DNA of 64,000 nucleotides from Lujinxingia vulgaris (lineage in GTDB: Bacteria; Myxococcota_A; Bradymonadia; Bradymonadales; Bradymonadaceae). The stretch lies in the NCBI RefSeq assembly GCF_007997015.1, contig NZ_VOSM01000015.1:1-64000 (forward strand). Reading direction: 5' to 3'. Every line of letters begins with the position of its first letter. The stretch's first letter is position 1. Below, piece after piece: positions 26,662 to 36,761 of the stretch. A program made the position numbers and the translations under genes. Below the pieces are notes generated by a model. That model made no database searches, was not told the DNA's origin, and saw only the letters and a program-made list of their open reading frames with translations.

Positions 26662-28491
26662 ATGGGATTGATACCGCAGTCCGTGATTGAAGACGTGCTC
26701 GCTCGCACGGACATCTTGCAGACCGTCCAGCAGTACGTCTCGCTCAAGCGCGCCGGCAACAACTACAAGGGCCTCTGCCCTTTCCACGACGAGAACTCGC
26801 CGAGCTTCTTTGTGCACCCGGGGATGGGCATCTACAAATGCTTCGGGTGCAGCGAGGGCGGCAACGTCATTCAGTTCTTGATGTCGATCGAGGGGTGGAA
26901 CTTCCCGGAGACGGTGCGTACGTTGGCCGAGCGCGCCGGCATTGAGATCCCGGAGGAGAGCCCGCAGCAGGCCGAGGCGGCGCGTAAGCGTCGCGAGGGC
27001 AAGAAGATCTACCTCTCGATCATGGAAGCCGCCCGCGACTTCTATCAGGAGCAGCTCTGGGGAGCGCGCGGTGAGGTCGCCCGGCGCTACCTGGCCGAGC
27101 GCGGCATCGATGAAGAGACCGCGCGCACCTTCGGGCTGGGCTATGCGCCCGATGGCTGGGAGAACACAATCGAGGCCCTGGGCAAAAAGGGCTTTAAGCC
27201 GGCCTGGCTTGAGCGCGCCGGGCTTGCGATCGCCAACGATCGCGGCGGTCATTACGACCGTTTTCGCCATCGCGTGGTCTTCCCGGTGGTCGATGTCTGG
27301 GGCAACACCCTGGCTTTCGGGGGGCGAGCCCTTGCTTCGGATGGCGGCGGCGCTAAATACATCAACTCCCCGGAGACGCCCTTTTACACCAAGGGGGAGC
27401 AGCTCTACGGGCTTGATGTGGCCAAAGCGGCCATGGGCAAAGAGGAGCAGGCGCTTGTGGTCGAGGGCAACTTCGACGTGATCGCGCTTCACGGCGCGGG
27501 CATCGGGGTGACGGTCGCCCCGATGGGCACCGCGCTGACCGAGGTTCAAGCGCGCCTGCTGCGGCGTTTTGCGCGCCGGGTGATCATTGCGTTTGACGGC
27601 GATTCTGCTGGCGAGGAGGCGACATTGCGATGCATGGGCGCGTTGGAGAGCGCGGGGTTGGAGGCGTTGGTCGTGCGATTCGACGAGGCCGACGACCCCG
27701 ACACCTTCGTGCGACGCGAGGGCGCAGACGCGCTGCGCGCGCGCATGGAGGCTGCCCAGCCTCTTGTGGCCTGGGCGCTCGACCGGGCGATCAAGCCGGT
27801 GGAAGGCGCCACCATTGAGGCTCGCCTGGGCGCGCTCGAAGCGGTTGGCGCCATCCTCACGCAGGTCAAAGAGCCGGCCGCCTGGGAGCATTACGCCCGG
27901 GAGGTCGCCCGGCGTCTGGCGATCGAGCCGGCGCTTTTAAAAGATTATCTCAAACGTCCGCCGGAGCGGCGCGACCAGGCCCGCCAGGCAGTGCTCAAGG
28001 CCGGCCAGGGCACGCGTCTTCCCAGCGCGGAGTACGGTGTGCTGGCGGTATTGCTCGATCAGCCGAAGTGGCTCTCGGACTTTTTTCGCGAAGAGCTTGA
28101 CAAACTCCTTTCCAGTCAAGAACTTGCCGACTTTCTGCGCGTGGTCCAAAACCACTACCAAGCACATGATGGTATCAACCGGCCGCTGCTCTTAGAGGCC
28201 ACCCCGCCGGGCGGGATGCGTGAGACAGTGATCGCGGCACTGGCCGAGGTCGAAAGTCAACGCCTGTACGGACCGGAAGAGGCGCTGCGTTGGTACCGTG
28301 ACTGCGTGCGGACGCTCAAGAAGGCGTGGGCGGTGCGCATGGACGAGCATCTGCAACGGGAGCTCAACAATGTCGACTTTCGCAGTGAGCGGGAGCGCTT
28401 TGTGCAGATTAACGAGCAGCTCGAGCAGGTTCGCCAGTTTCGAAAAGCCCTCGACCTGGACGCGAGCTCGCCGAGCTCGGCCTCCGGTTGA
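26662..28491 (+). CDS. dnaG: DNA primase
   Basis: 609 aa. The N-terminal zinc-ribbon reads CPFHDENSPSFFVHPGMGIYKCFGC (Cys at about 39, His 42, Cys 60 and 63). The catalytic core has YAPDGW, the RHRVVFPVVDVWGNTLAFGGRAL block, and the TOPRIM motifs VVEGNFDV (usually EGYMDV) and FDGDSAGEEATLR. The C-terminal helicase-binding part follows from about residue 430. It makes RNA primers for replication with DnaB. dnaG directly precedes rpoD, the classical macromolecular-synthesis arrangement, but rpsU is not present upstream. Confidence 0.97.
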   Translation: MGLIPQSVIEDVLARTDILQTVQQYVSLKRAGNNYKGLCPFHDENSPSFFVHPGMGIYKCFGCSEGGNVIQFLMSIEGWNFPETVRTLAERAGIEIPEESPQQAEAARKRREGKKIYLSIMEAARDFYQEQLWGARGEVARRYLAERGIDEETARTFGLGYAPDGWENTIEALGKKGFKPAWLERAGLAIANDRGGHYDRFRHRVVFPVVDVWGNTLAFGGRALASDGGGAKYINSPETPFYTKGEQLYGLDVAKAAMGKEEQALVVEGNFDVIALHGAGIGVTVAPMGTALTEVQARLLRRFARRVIIAFDGDSAGEEATLRCMGALESAGLEALVVRFDEADDPDTFVRREGADALRARMEAAQPLVAWALDRAIKPVEGATIEARLGALEAVGAILTQVKEPAAWEHYAREVARRLAIEPALLKDYLKRPPERRDQARQAVLKAGQGTRLPSAEYGVLAVLLDQPKWLSDFFREELDKLLSSQELADFLRVVQNHYQAHDGINRPLLLEATPPGGMRETVIAALAEVESQRLYGPEEALRWYRDCVRTLKKAWAVRMDEHLQRELNNVDFRSERERFVQINEQLEQVRQFRKALDLDASSPSSASG

Positions 28492-28704
28492 AGCACTTCA
28501 GTGGCCACCTTAACCACCCTCAAATCAGGATAAGGCGTTGATAACTTAGCGAAATCCTTTGAGTTCGCCCGGAATAACCATCCTCAAGCGCAGTTTCTTG
28601 CCCCGGCCTCCTCGACCATCTAAGACGTTGGGTGGGGGAGTAAACGCGACGACAGCGCCGACCCGATCCGTCGGTCGAAGTGGCACGTACCAAGGAGAAG
28701 TTTG

Positions 28705-30507
<1,803 letters not shown>

Positions 30508-30570
30508 GGAGCCGGGGCGATGAGTCCCGGAAGCGACGACTAAGCAATCGCGCAGTGGCTGCAATCAGCT

Positions 30571-30610
30571 AAAAAAAGACCGCCGGAGAAAGCTCCGGCG
30601 GTCTTTTTTT
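30571..30610. terminator. Bidirectional intrinsic terminator after rpoD
   Basis: A7-GACCGCCGGAG pairs perfectly with CTCCGGCGGTC-T7 around a short loop. It serves rpoD on the plus strand and the YceI gene ending at 30692 on the minus strand. Confidence 0.95.
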
Positions 30611-30691
30611 GTGCTCGCTCGCCACCGCCCCTCCTGAGGCGCGGTGTAGGATCGCAGAGTCGGAAGCGGCGGTGGCGAGCAGAAGCAACCT

Positions 30692-31222
30692 TTAGCCGGC
30701 TTTGACCGCCTGGACGTTGATCTCGATCTCGACGTTCTCGCCGACGAGCACGCCGCCGGCTTCGAGCGCCTGGTTCCACGTCAGGCCGAACTCTTTGCGG
30801 TTGATGGAGGTCGAGGCGTTGAAGCCGATGCGGTCGTTGCCCCACGGGTCGACTGCTTTGCCGAGGAACTCCGCCTCAAGGGTCACCGGTTTGGTGACGT
30901 CGCGGATGGTGAGGTTGCCCTCGATGAGGATCTTCTTGCCCTCGGTCTTAAAATTGGTGCTCTCGAACTCGAGGGTGGGGAACTGCTCGGCGTCGAAGAA
31001 GTCGCCGGAGCGCAGGTGGTTGTCGCGGTCTTCGTTGGAGGTGTCGATGCTCGCCGCCTGAATCGAGGCAGTGGTCTTGGCGGTGGAAGGGTTCTCCGGA
31101 TCAAACTCCAGGGTGCCGGTCCAGTCGGTGAAGCGACCGGTGACCTTGGCAAACATCATATGGCGCACTTTGAAGGTGACGTCGGAGTGGGAGATGTCGA
31201 AGTTCCAGGTGGCGTTGGCCAT
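30692..31222 (-). CDS. YceI family protein (lipocalin-like isoprenoid-binding)
   Basis: 176 aa from the ATG at 31222 (AGGAG seven bases upstream). Diagnostic YceI features are WNFDISHSDVTFKVRHMMFAKVTGRF near the N-terminus, then DNHLRSGDFFDAEQFPTLEF and LTIRDVTKPVTLEAEFLG. The C-terminus is GENVEIEINVQAVK. The family folds as a lipid/isoprenoid-binding beta barrel. No signal peptide is present, so a cytoplasmic form is likely. It is divergent from a LysR regulator that may control it. Confidence 0.93.
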   Translation of the reverse strand: MANATWNFDISHSDVTFKVRHMMFAKVTGRFTDWTGTLEFDPENPSTAKTTASIQAASIDTSNEDRDNHLRSGDFFDAEQFPTLEFESTNFKTEGKKILIEGNLTIRDVTKPVTLEAEFLGKAVDPWGNDRIGFNASTSINRKEFGLTWNQALEAGGVLVGENVEIEINVQAVKAG

Positions 31223-31346
31223 GGTGTGACTCCTGTTGGGCATTTTTGGAAAGTAACGTCGGGTTGTTGTGCAGCGGGTTCGCTGCGACATCCCCAAGTC
31301 TGCGCACAGGCTTTTATCTTTCAAATGCATAATGTACGTTACAGTT

Positions 31347-32279
31347 ATGAATAGCATTCATCTAAAAGACGTGGACATGAACCTGCTGGTGGCGCTCGAC
31401 GTGCTGCTGACGGTGGGCAGTGTCAGTGAGGCAGCGCGCCAGGTGGGGTTGAGCCAGTCGGCGATGAGCCACACGCTCGGGCGGTTGCGAGAGGTTTTTG
31501 GCGATGAGCTGCTGGTGCGCTCGGGCCGCCAGATGGTGCCCACCGAGAGGGCGCAGGAGCTGGCCGGACCGCTCAAAGAGGCGCTGGAGGCCCTGCAGGT
31601 GGCGGTCTCACCACCGGAGCGTTTTGATCCGGCGAGCAGCGCGCGGGTGTTTAGGCTGGCGACCAATGATTATGCGCAGTTTGTGGTGTTGCCGCCCCTG
31701 ATCGAGCGATTGGAGCGCGAAGCTCCGGGCGTTGACCTGCGGGTGCGCGAGCTCGGCGGGAGCTCGCCGGTGGAGAGGTTGGCCACCGGAGCGCTCGATC
31801 TGGTGTTGACGCTGGGGCTGCCGGAGCATGTGCCGCAGACGCTCTATCGCAAAGATCTCTTTCAGCTCGACCTGGTCTCGGTGGTGCGCCAGGGGCATCC
31901 GGGGGTGGGGAAGACGCTCGATCTGGAGACCTACTGCAAGCTCTCGCATATCCTCGTCTCGCCACGGGGCGATGATGAGGGCGTTGTGGATATGACGCTG
32001 GCCGAGCACGGACGATCGCGGCGCGTGGCGGTGGTGGTGCCGCATTTCATGGTGGCGCCGCATCTGGTGGCGGCGACCGACTATGTGCTGACGACCTCGC
32101 GTAGCGTGGCGGAGAGTTTTGCGAGTTTTCTGCCGCTGCGCATCTTCGATCCGCCGGTGGAGCTGGAGCGGGGCACTGTGTCGATGGCCTGGCACCCGCG
32201 CACGCACCGCAGTGGGGCGCATAAGTGGTTGCGGCGCACGATCGAAGAGGTGGCGGTGGCGCAGGGGCTTAGGCGCTGA
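31347..32279 (+). CDS. LysR-type transcriptional regulator
   Basis: 310 aa from ATG 31347. The N-terminal winged helix-turn-helix is MNLLVALDVLLTVGSVSEAARQVGLSQSAMSHTLGRLREVFGDELLVRSG. The effector domain follows to LRRTIEEVAVAQ. LysR proteins usually regulate the divergent gene, here YceI. No Shine-Dalgarno precedes the start. A -10-like CATAAT lies at 31328-31333, so a leaderless mRNA is possible. Dyad-like halves AATGCATAA and TTATGAATAGCATT flank and overlap the start, as expected for an autoregulatory LysR site. The stop overlaps the convergent pcp stop by 11 bases. Confidence 0.92.
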   Translation: MNSIHLKDVDMNLLVALDVLLTVGSVSEAARQVGLSQSAMSHTLGRLREVFGDELLVRSGRQMVPTERAQELAGPLKEALEALQVAVSPPERFDPASSARVFRLATNDYAQFVVLPPLIERLEREAPGVDLRVRELGGSSPVERLATGALDLVLTLGLPEHVPQTLYRKDLFQLDLVSVVRQGHPGVGKTLDLETYCKLSHILVSPRGDDEGVVDMTLAEHGRSRRVAVVVPHFMVAPHLVAATDYVLTTSRSVAESFASFLPLRIFDPPVELERGTVSMAWHPRTHRSGAHKWLRRTIEEVAVAQGLRR

Positions 32280-32925
32280 TGCCGCCGTCGAAGAGCGCGA
32301 TGAAGGACTTTGCCAGCGCGCGGCCCGTGCGGTGGGCCTGATCGGGGGTGAGCGGGGGGAGGTGGATGAAGATCGCGTCGGCGTGGATGCCGTGGGCGCG
32401 GGCGGCCTCGGCGGCGCGCAGGGAGTGGTAGAGCAGGGCGTTGCAGACGTAGGAGCCGCAGTCCTGGCTGAGCTTGCTCGGGGGAAGATCGTCGGTGCGC
32501 AGGTGCTCGTAACACGTTTGAAGTTCGGCCAGAGGCAGGTGGGTGTGGCGGTGAGGAAGATCGCCGGTGAGGAGCGGTTGTTCGGGCGGAAGCGCGGGGT
32601 TGAGGGGGCGCTCGGCGTTGTCGGGGATGTGGTCGCGGCGGTTGAGTGCGCGCTCCTCAAAAGCGAGATGATCGCGGCGCGCGGCCAGGCCCAGGTGCAC
32701 GAAGATGACGCGTGAGCCGGGGGCGGTCGCCCGCGATTCCAGGTGGGCGCGGGCAAATTGCGCGGCGCTGGTGTAGGTCACTGAGAGCAGGTGGGCGCGC
32801 GCGCTTCGCGAGTCGAGGGTGTCTGCCAGGTTTCTGGCGGCATGCCAGGAAGGGTTGTAGGCGTGGTCGCCAAAGGGCTCAAAGCCCGTGATGACAAAGT
32901 GGATGGGAGAGGTTTGAGAGGTCAT
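32269..32925 (-). CDS. pcp: Pyroglutamyl peptidase I
   Basis: 218 aa from ATG 32925 (GGAG six bases upstream; GTG 32928 is possible). It starts with the diagnostic ITGFEPFGDHAYNPSWHAA. The catalytic triad is Glu in HLAFEERALN, Cys in SQDCGSYVCNALLYHSL and His in FIHLPPL. It removes N-terminal pyroglutamate from peptides. It follows the substrate-binding lipoprotein by 14 bases on the same strand, so it is probably the last gene of that operon. This suggests a peptide-uptake theme, by inference. Confidence 0.9.
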   Translation of the reverse strand: MTSQTSPIHFVITGFEPFGDHAYNPSWHAARNLADTLDSRSARAHLLSVTYTSAAQFARAHLESRATAPGSRVIFVHLGLAARRDHLAFEERALNRRDHIPDNAERPLNPALPPEQPLLTGDLPHRHTHLPLAELQTCYEHLRTDDLPPSKLSQDCGSYVCNALLYHSLRAAEAARAHGIHADAIFIHLPPLTPDQAHRTGRALAKSFIALFDGGISA

Positions 32926-32939
32926 CACGGGCTCCGGGC

Positions 32940-34628
32940 TTAGTCGGTGTCTCGCGAGAGGTCGGTGTCGGAAGGTCCAATAACGGCGGCGTCTTCGTCG
33001 GCATCGCTGGCGTCGATGTCGGCGTCGGGTCCGACGTCGGCGTCGGTGTCGCCCTCATCGATGGGCTCATCGTCGAAGGGGTCCTGGCCGCAGAGTTGGG
33101 GGACAAACTCGAGCATCTCGTTGAGGATGACGCCGGCCTCCGGGAGGCGGTTGGAGTCGAAGCACCACAGGGCGATGGGGCTGGCCTGAGGATCACCCTT
33201 CTCGTCGAAGTTCAGCGGGCCGGAGGCGCCGCGGAAGTTGATGGAGCCACCGCCGCGCAGGGTGTTGATGGCGCTCTGCGCCTGGCTTTGCCCCGGGTCG
33301 ACGGTGTTGCCGGAGCTCAGACGTTTCATGCCCTCGGCGATCTCGGGGCCGGTGAAACCTTCGCCGGCCGCGCCCAGCGCCACCACGTAGAGGGCGTCGA
33401 AGGCGTTGGCGACAAACTGGAAGTCGTTGGGATCGCGGTTGTACTCCGAGAGGTACTTGAGGCGGAAGCTGATGTAGGGGGCATAGTCGGCCGCGCCGAT
33501 GTTTTGCGGGGCGGTGCCCCAGATGCGTCCCTGCAGGGATTCGGGGGCGGCCTGGGCCTGGTCGGTGTTGCGGGCGGCATCGACGAAGACGTAGAGGGGC
33601 GAGCCGCTTAAGCCTTCGTCGAGGGCGGCGGCGATCTCCCAGGCCTCGGAGGAGCCGAGGATCACGACCACATCGGGCTCACCCGTGGAGGCGGCATCGG
33701 CGATGACTTCGCCGACGGTGTCGAAGTAGTCGTCGCCGGTCTGACCGGCGCTGGCGTTGGCGTAGCTGTAGGGGGCAAAGCGAGAGTTGTCGCCGCCGGT
33801 GATCTCGGCGGGAAGTTGCGCGATGAGCGCGCTCTGCAGCCCGTCGGCGTAGGTGTCGTCGCGGCGGGTGAGGAGGGCGAGTTTGGGGGCCTCGGCCTCG
33901 ACGACGTCTGCGAGCATGTAGGTGAGAAGTTCGCCAAGCGCGATGCCCTGGATGACGTCGGAGGCGGCGGTGCGCCAGACGAGGTCGTTGTCGCTGAGCC
34001 CGCTGATGGTGGCGGCGGTGGCCGAGGGGCTGATGAGCACGACTTCGTTGTCGATGGTCAGGCTGGTGGCGATGTCGATGGTCTGGCTGGAGTAGTCCGG
34101 GCCGATGATGGCTTCAACGCCGGCTTCTTCGACCAGGTGGCGAGCGCCGGCCAGGGCTTCGTCGTCGAGGCCCTGGGTGTCGCAGACGATCAGGCCGACG
34201 GGGCGGTTGAGCACGCCGCCGATGCCGTTGAAGTCGTTTTGCGCCAGTCGAATCGCGTTGAGCAGCGGGCGGCCAAAGCCCTCTTCGGGGCCGGAGAGGG
34301 GCAGGAGCACGCCGAGGTTAAAGGCGTTTTCGGCGGCGATGTTGCCGTAGCTCAGCTCGCAGGGCGGAGCGAGCAGTCCGCTGCCGGAGACGCACTGGTC
34401 ATCTTCGCCGCAGAGCTGGCCTTCGGGGCAGGGGGTGTCGTCCGAGCAGGTCGCTGCGGCGCCATCTGTGCAGATGTTATCGGCGGTGCAGGTGCCCACG
34501 GAGCAGTCTGCATCGGACTGGCAGGTCTCGGTCTCAATGAGCAGGCTGCACCCGCCGGAGGAGAGCGCGCCGAAGAGCAGCGCGGTGGCCAGTGCGGACG
34601 ATCCTATAAGCCGGTGCAGCAGGTTCAT
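32940..34628 (-). CDS. Type-I periplasmic ligand-binding lipoprotein (LivJ-like), copy 2
   Basis: 562 aa. Lipobox SSGGC, then a Cys-rich linker (CQSDADCSVGTCTADNICTDG, CSDDTPCPEGQLCGEDDQC) at about 35-85. The ligand-binding core runs from about 100 to 490: NLGVLLPLSGPEEGFGRPLLNAIRLAQNDFNGIGGVLNRPVGLIV, then a VISPSATA-like VLISPSATAATISG. This matches branched-chain amino-acid/amide receptors. The C-terminal about 50 residues are an Asp-rich tail. A paralogue lies 40 bases upstream on the same strand. No permease or ATPase gene is nearby, so the partners are elsewhere or it acts as a sensor. Confidence 0.85.
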   Translation of the reverse strand: MNLLHRLIGSSALATALLFGALSSGGCSLLIETETCQSDADCSVGTCTADNICTDGAAATCSDDTPCPEGQLCGEDDQCVSGSGLLAPPCELSYGNIAAENAFNLGVLLPLSGPEEGFGRPLLNAIRLAQNDFNGIGGVLNRPVGLIVCDTQGLDDEALAGARHLVEEAGVEAIIGPDYSSQTIDIATSLTIDNEVVLISPSATAATISGLSDNDLVWRTAASDVIQGIALGELLTYMLADVVEAEAPKLALLTRRDDTYADGLQSALIAQLPAEITGGDNSRFAPYSYANASAGQTGDDYFDTVGEVIADAASTGEPDVVVILGSSEAWEIAAALDEGLSGSPLYVFVDAARNTDQAQAAPESLQGRIWGTAPQNIGAADYAPYISFRLKYLSEYNRDPNDFQFVANAFDALYVVALGAAGEGFTGPEIAEGMKRLSSGNTVDPGQSQAQSAINTLRGGGSINFRGASGPLNFDEKGDPQASPIALWCFDSNRLPEAGVILNEMLEFVPQLCGQDPFDDEPIDEGDTDADVGPDADIDASDADEDAAVIGPSDTDLSRDTD

Positions 34629-34668
34629 CGAGGGTGCCTCAACAGGGCGCGGGCCGGGCCATTAAGGC

Positions 34669-36153
34669 TCAGCCTTCGGGTTCGGAGCAGGTCAGGGGCG
34701 TAAACTCTCGGGATTCCGAGTAGATCTCGCCCTCTTCAGGAACGGAAGCGTCTTGGAAACACCATAGCGAGATCGGCGTGGGTTGTGGATCGCCATTTTC
34801 ATCAAAGAACATCGGACCGCTGGCGCCCAGGTAGGTGACCGAGCCGCCCTCGAGCAGGGTGTTGACGGCCTGCTGGGCCTCGGCGGCGCGCGGGGTGATC
34901 TCGGGGCCCTGGCTTAAGCGGCGCAGACCTTGAGCGAGCTCGGGGCCGGTGAAGCCTTCGGCGGCGGCGGCGAAGGCCAGGGCGTAGACGGCGTCGAAGG
35001 CGTTGGCGACAAACTGGTATTTGTCGGGGTTTTCGCCGAGCAGAGGTTCGAACTGAAGCCTGAAGTTCAGGTAAGGCTGGTAGCCGGCATCCCCGACGTT
35101 GCGCGGGCCGGTGCCCCAGATGCGACCTTCAAGCGAGGGGTCAGCCTGGCCGGCGAGCTGGGCGTTCTTCATGGCGTCGACGCCGAAGTAGAGGGGTTGG
35201 TTCTCCAGCGCGATCTCAAAGTAGGAGATCAGCTCCCAGGCCTCGGCGCTGCCGAAGATGGCGACGACATCGGGCGGGGTGCTCTGGCTGGCGACTGCGG
35301 CGACATCGCCGGTGTAATCGACGGGCTCGCCGACGCCGGAGTTGGTGTAGTTGTCGACGGTGAAACGATCTTCGCCGCCGGAGGTGATGGCGGTGGGCAG
35401 CATGGGGATGATGGTCTCACTCAACCCCTCAGCGTAGCTGTCGTCGCGGCGGACCATGATGGCGAGTTTGGGCTCGGTGATGCCGGCGTCGGGGAGCGTC
35501 GTCTCCAGGGTGTGGGAGAGGAGCTCGGCGAAGGCCTCGGCCTGAAACTCGTCGTTGGGGGCGGTGCGGAAGACCAGATCGTTGTCGGCCAGACCGCTGA
35601 TGGTCTGGGCGGTGGCCGACGGGCTCATGATCAGCACATCGTTGGGGACGGTGATGTCCTGGCTGATGCTGATGGTCTGGCTGGAGTTAAAGCCGATGAT
35701 GGCGCTGACCTCGGCGTTGTCGACAAGGTGCTCGGCAGCCTGGCGCGCGGTGGCGTTGCTGCCGGCGGTGTCGCAGACGACCAGCCCGATGGGGCGGCCG
35801 GCGATGCCGCCAAAGCCGTTGATGTTGTTGGTCGCCAGCAGGATCGACTCGAGCATCGGGGTGCCAAAGCCCGCGCCGCTGCCGGAGAGTTGCAGGACGA
35901 CGCCCATCAGGAAGGGATCGTCGTGTTCGGTGTCGCCTTCGAGGCGCTGGCAGGGGCCGCCGGTGAGCTGGCGGCCCTGGTCTTCACCCGGGGCGGCGCA
36001 CAAGCCGTCGGCCGAGCAGATCTGGTCGCCGGCGCAGTCGGTGTCTGAGGTGCACTGGTCCAGGTCCAGGGTGAGGCTGCAGCCGGAGCTGATGGCGAGT
36101 GCGGCGACGATAGGAAGAGCGAGGAGTGATTTCATCGAAGCGGGGGCGCCCAT
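34669..36153 (-). CDS. Type-I periplasmic ligand-binding lipoprotein (LivJ-like), copy 1
   Basis: 494 aa from ATG 36153 (GAGGAC four bases upstream); Met at 36135 lacks a ribosome site. Lipobox ISSGC, short Cys-rich linker (CTSDTDCAGDQICSADGLC), then the receptor core (MGVVLQLSGSGAGFGTPMLESILLATNNINGFGGIAGRPIGLVVCD). It parallels the downstream paralogue throughout, including VLIMSPSATAQTISGLADNDLVFRTAP. It lacks the Asp-rich tail of that copy. Tandem duplication is clear from layout and sequence. It is the first gene of the inferred three-gene operon ending with pcp. Confidence 0.85.
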   Translation of the reverse strand: MGAPASMKSLLALPIVAALAISSGCSLTLDLDQCTSDTDCAGDQICSADGLCAAPGEDQGRQLTGGPCQRLEGDTEHDDPFLMGVVLQLSGSGAGFGTPMLESILLATNNINGFGGIAGRPIGLVVCDTAGSNATARQAAEHLVDNAEVSAIIGFNSSQTISISQDITVPNDVLIMSPSATAQTISGLADNDLVFRTAPNDEFQAEAFAELLSHTLETTLPDAGITEPKLAIMVRRDDSYAEGLSETIIPMLPTAITSGGEDRFTVDNYTNSGVGEPVDYTGDVAAVASQSTPPDVVAIFGSAEAWELISYFEIALENQPLYFGVDAMKNAQLAGQADPSLEGRIWGTGPRNVGDAGYQPYLNFRLQFEPLLGENPDKYQFVANAFDAVYALAFAAAAEGFTGPELAQGLRRLSQGPEITPRAAEAQQAVNTLLEGGSVTYLGASGPMFFDENGDPQPTPISLWCFQDASVPEEGEIYSESREFTPLTCSEPEG

Positions 36154-36329
36154 AAAGTCCTCAAACAAGAGCAGTGGGGGAGGGGCGAAGACGTACAGGT
36201 TTTTACCGTATTGGTGGCGGTGGGCCAAGCGCGGGTGGTAGGGAAGGCGAACGTTGGTCGAGTGGTTGAGGTCAGCGAGAAGATCGCGCGGTGTCTGGGC
36301 GATCGAGGTTCTGGCAGAAGGGAGAAGGT

Positions 36330-36680
36330 GTGAACGACGAGCTTGATTCATTCGATCGGGTGATGCGCTGGAGGGTGCGTCTGAGCGCGGTGGGCTACGC
36401 GCTCTTTGTGGCGGTGGGGCTGGCGGGGAGCTGGGCGGGGTGGTTGCAGGAGAACCCGACGCCGGCGGTGGTGTTGCTGGTGGGCTCCTTTCTGGCGTGG
36501 CCGCAGCGGGCGCTGCCGCGTTATTATAAAATCGATGAAGAGGTTGCCGGGGCGGAGCAGCTTCAGGCCGAGCGCGCGCGGCTCGACCGGCGGCTTCGGG
36601 CGATCCGCGGTTTGTATTTTCTGGGGGCGGTGGTGGTGCTCCTGGTGGTGCCCTGGGCGATGGGTACGAGCCCGATCTGA
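36330..36680 (+). CDS. Small two-TM membrane protein, unknown function
   Basis: 116 aa from GTG 36330 (GGAG five bases upstream). Two likely membrane helices, about 20-60 (AVGYALFVAVGLAGSWAGW ... TPAVVLLVGSFLAW) and 95-112 (GLYFLGAVVVLLVVPWAMG), flank an Arg-rich charged segment (LQAERARLDRRLRAIR). No family is recognised. It is divergent from the ligand-binding lipoprotein operon and 81 bases ahead of the double-thioredoxin gene, possibly in one transcript. Confidence 0.65.
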   Translation: MNDELDSFDRVMRWRVRLSAVGYALFVAVGLAGSWAGWLQENPTPAVVLLVGSFLAWPQRALPRYYKIDEEVAGAEQLQAERARLDRRLRAIRGLYFLGAVVVLLVVPWAMGTSPI

Positions 36681-36761
36681 AGATGGGGCGACGATGTGAT
36701 GTGTGGGATGGAAGTGATGATGGGTGATGACGATCAGGCTCGGGTGAGCAGGGAGCGCAGG

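Noticed and set aside
32185-32215. Array core in the LysR gene (GGCCTGGCACCCGC)
   Set aside because: It encodes the AWHPR motif usual at the C-terminus of this LysR group, so protein constraint explains it.
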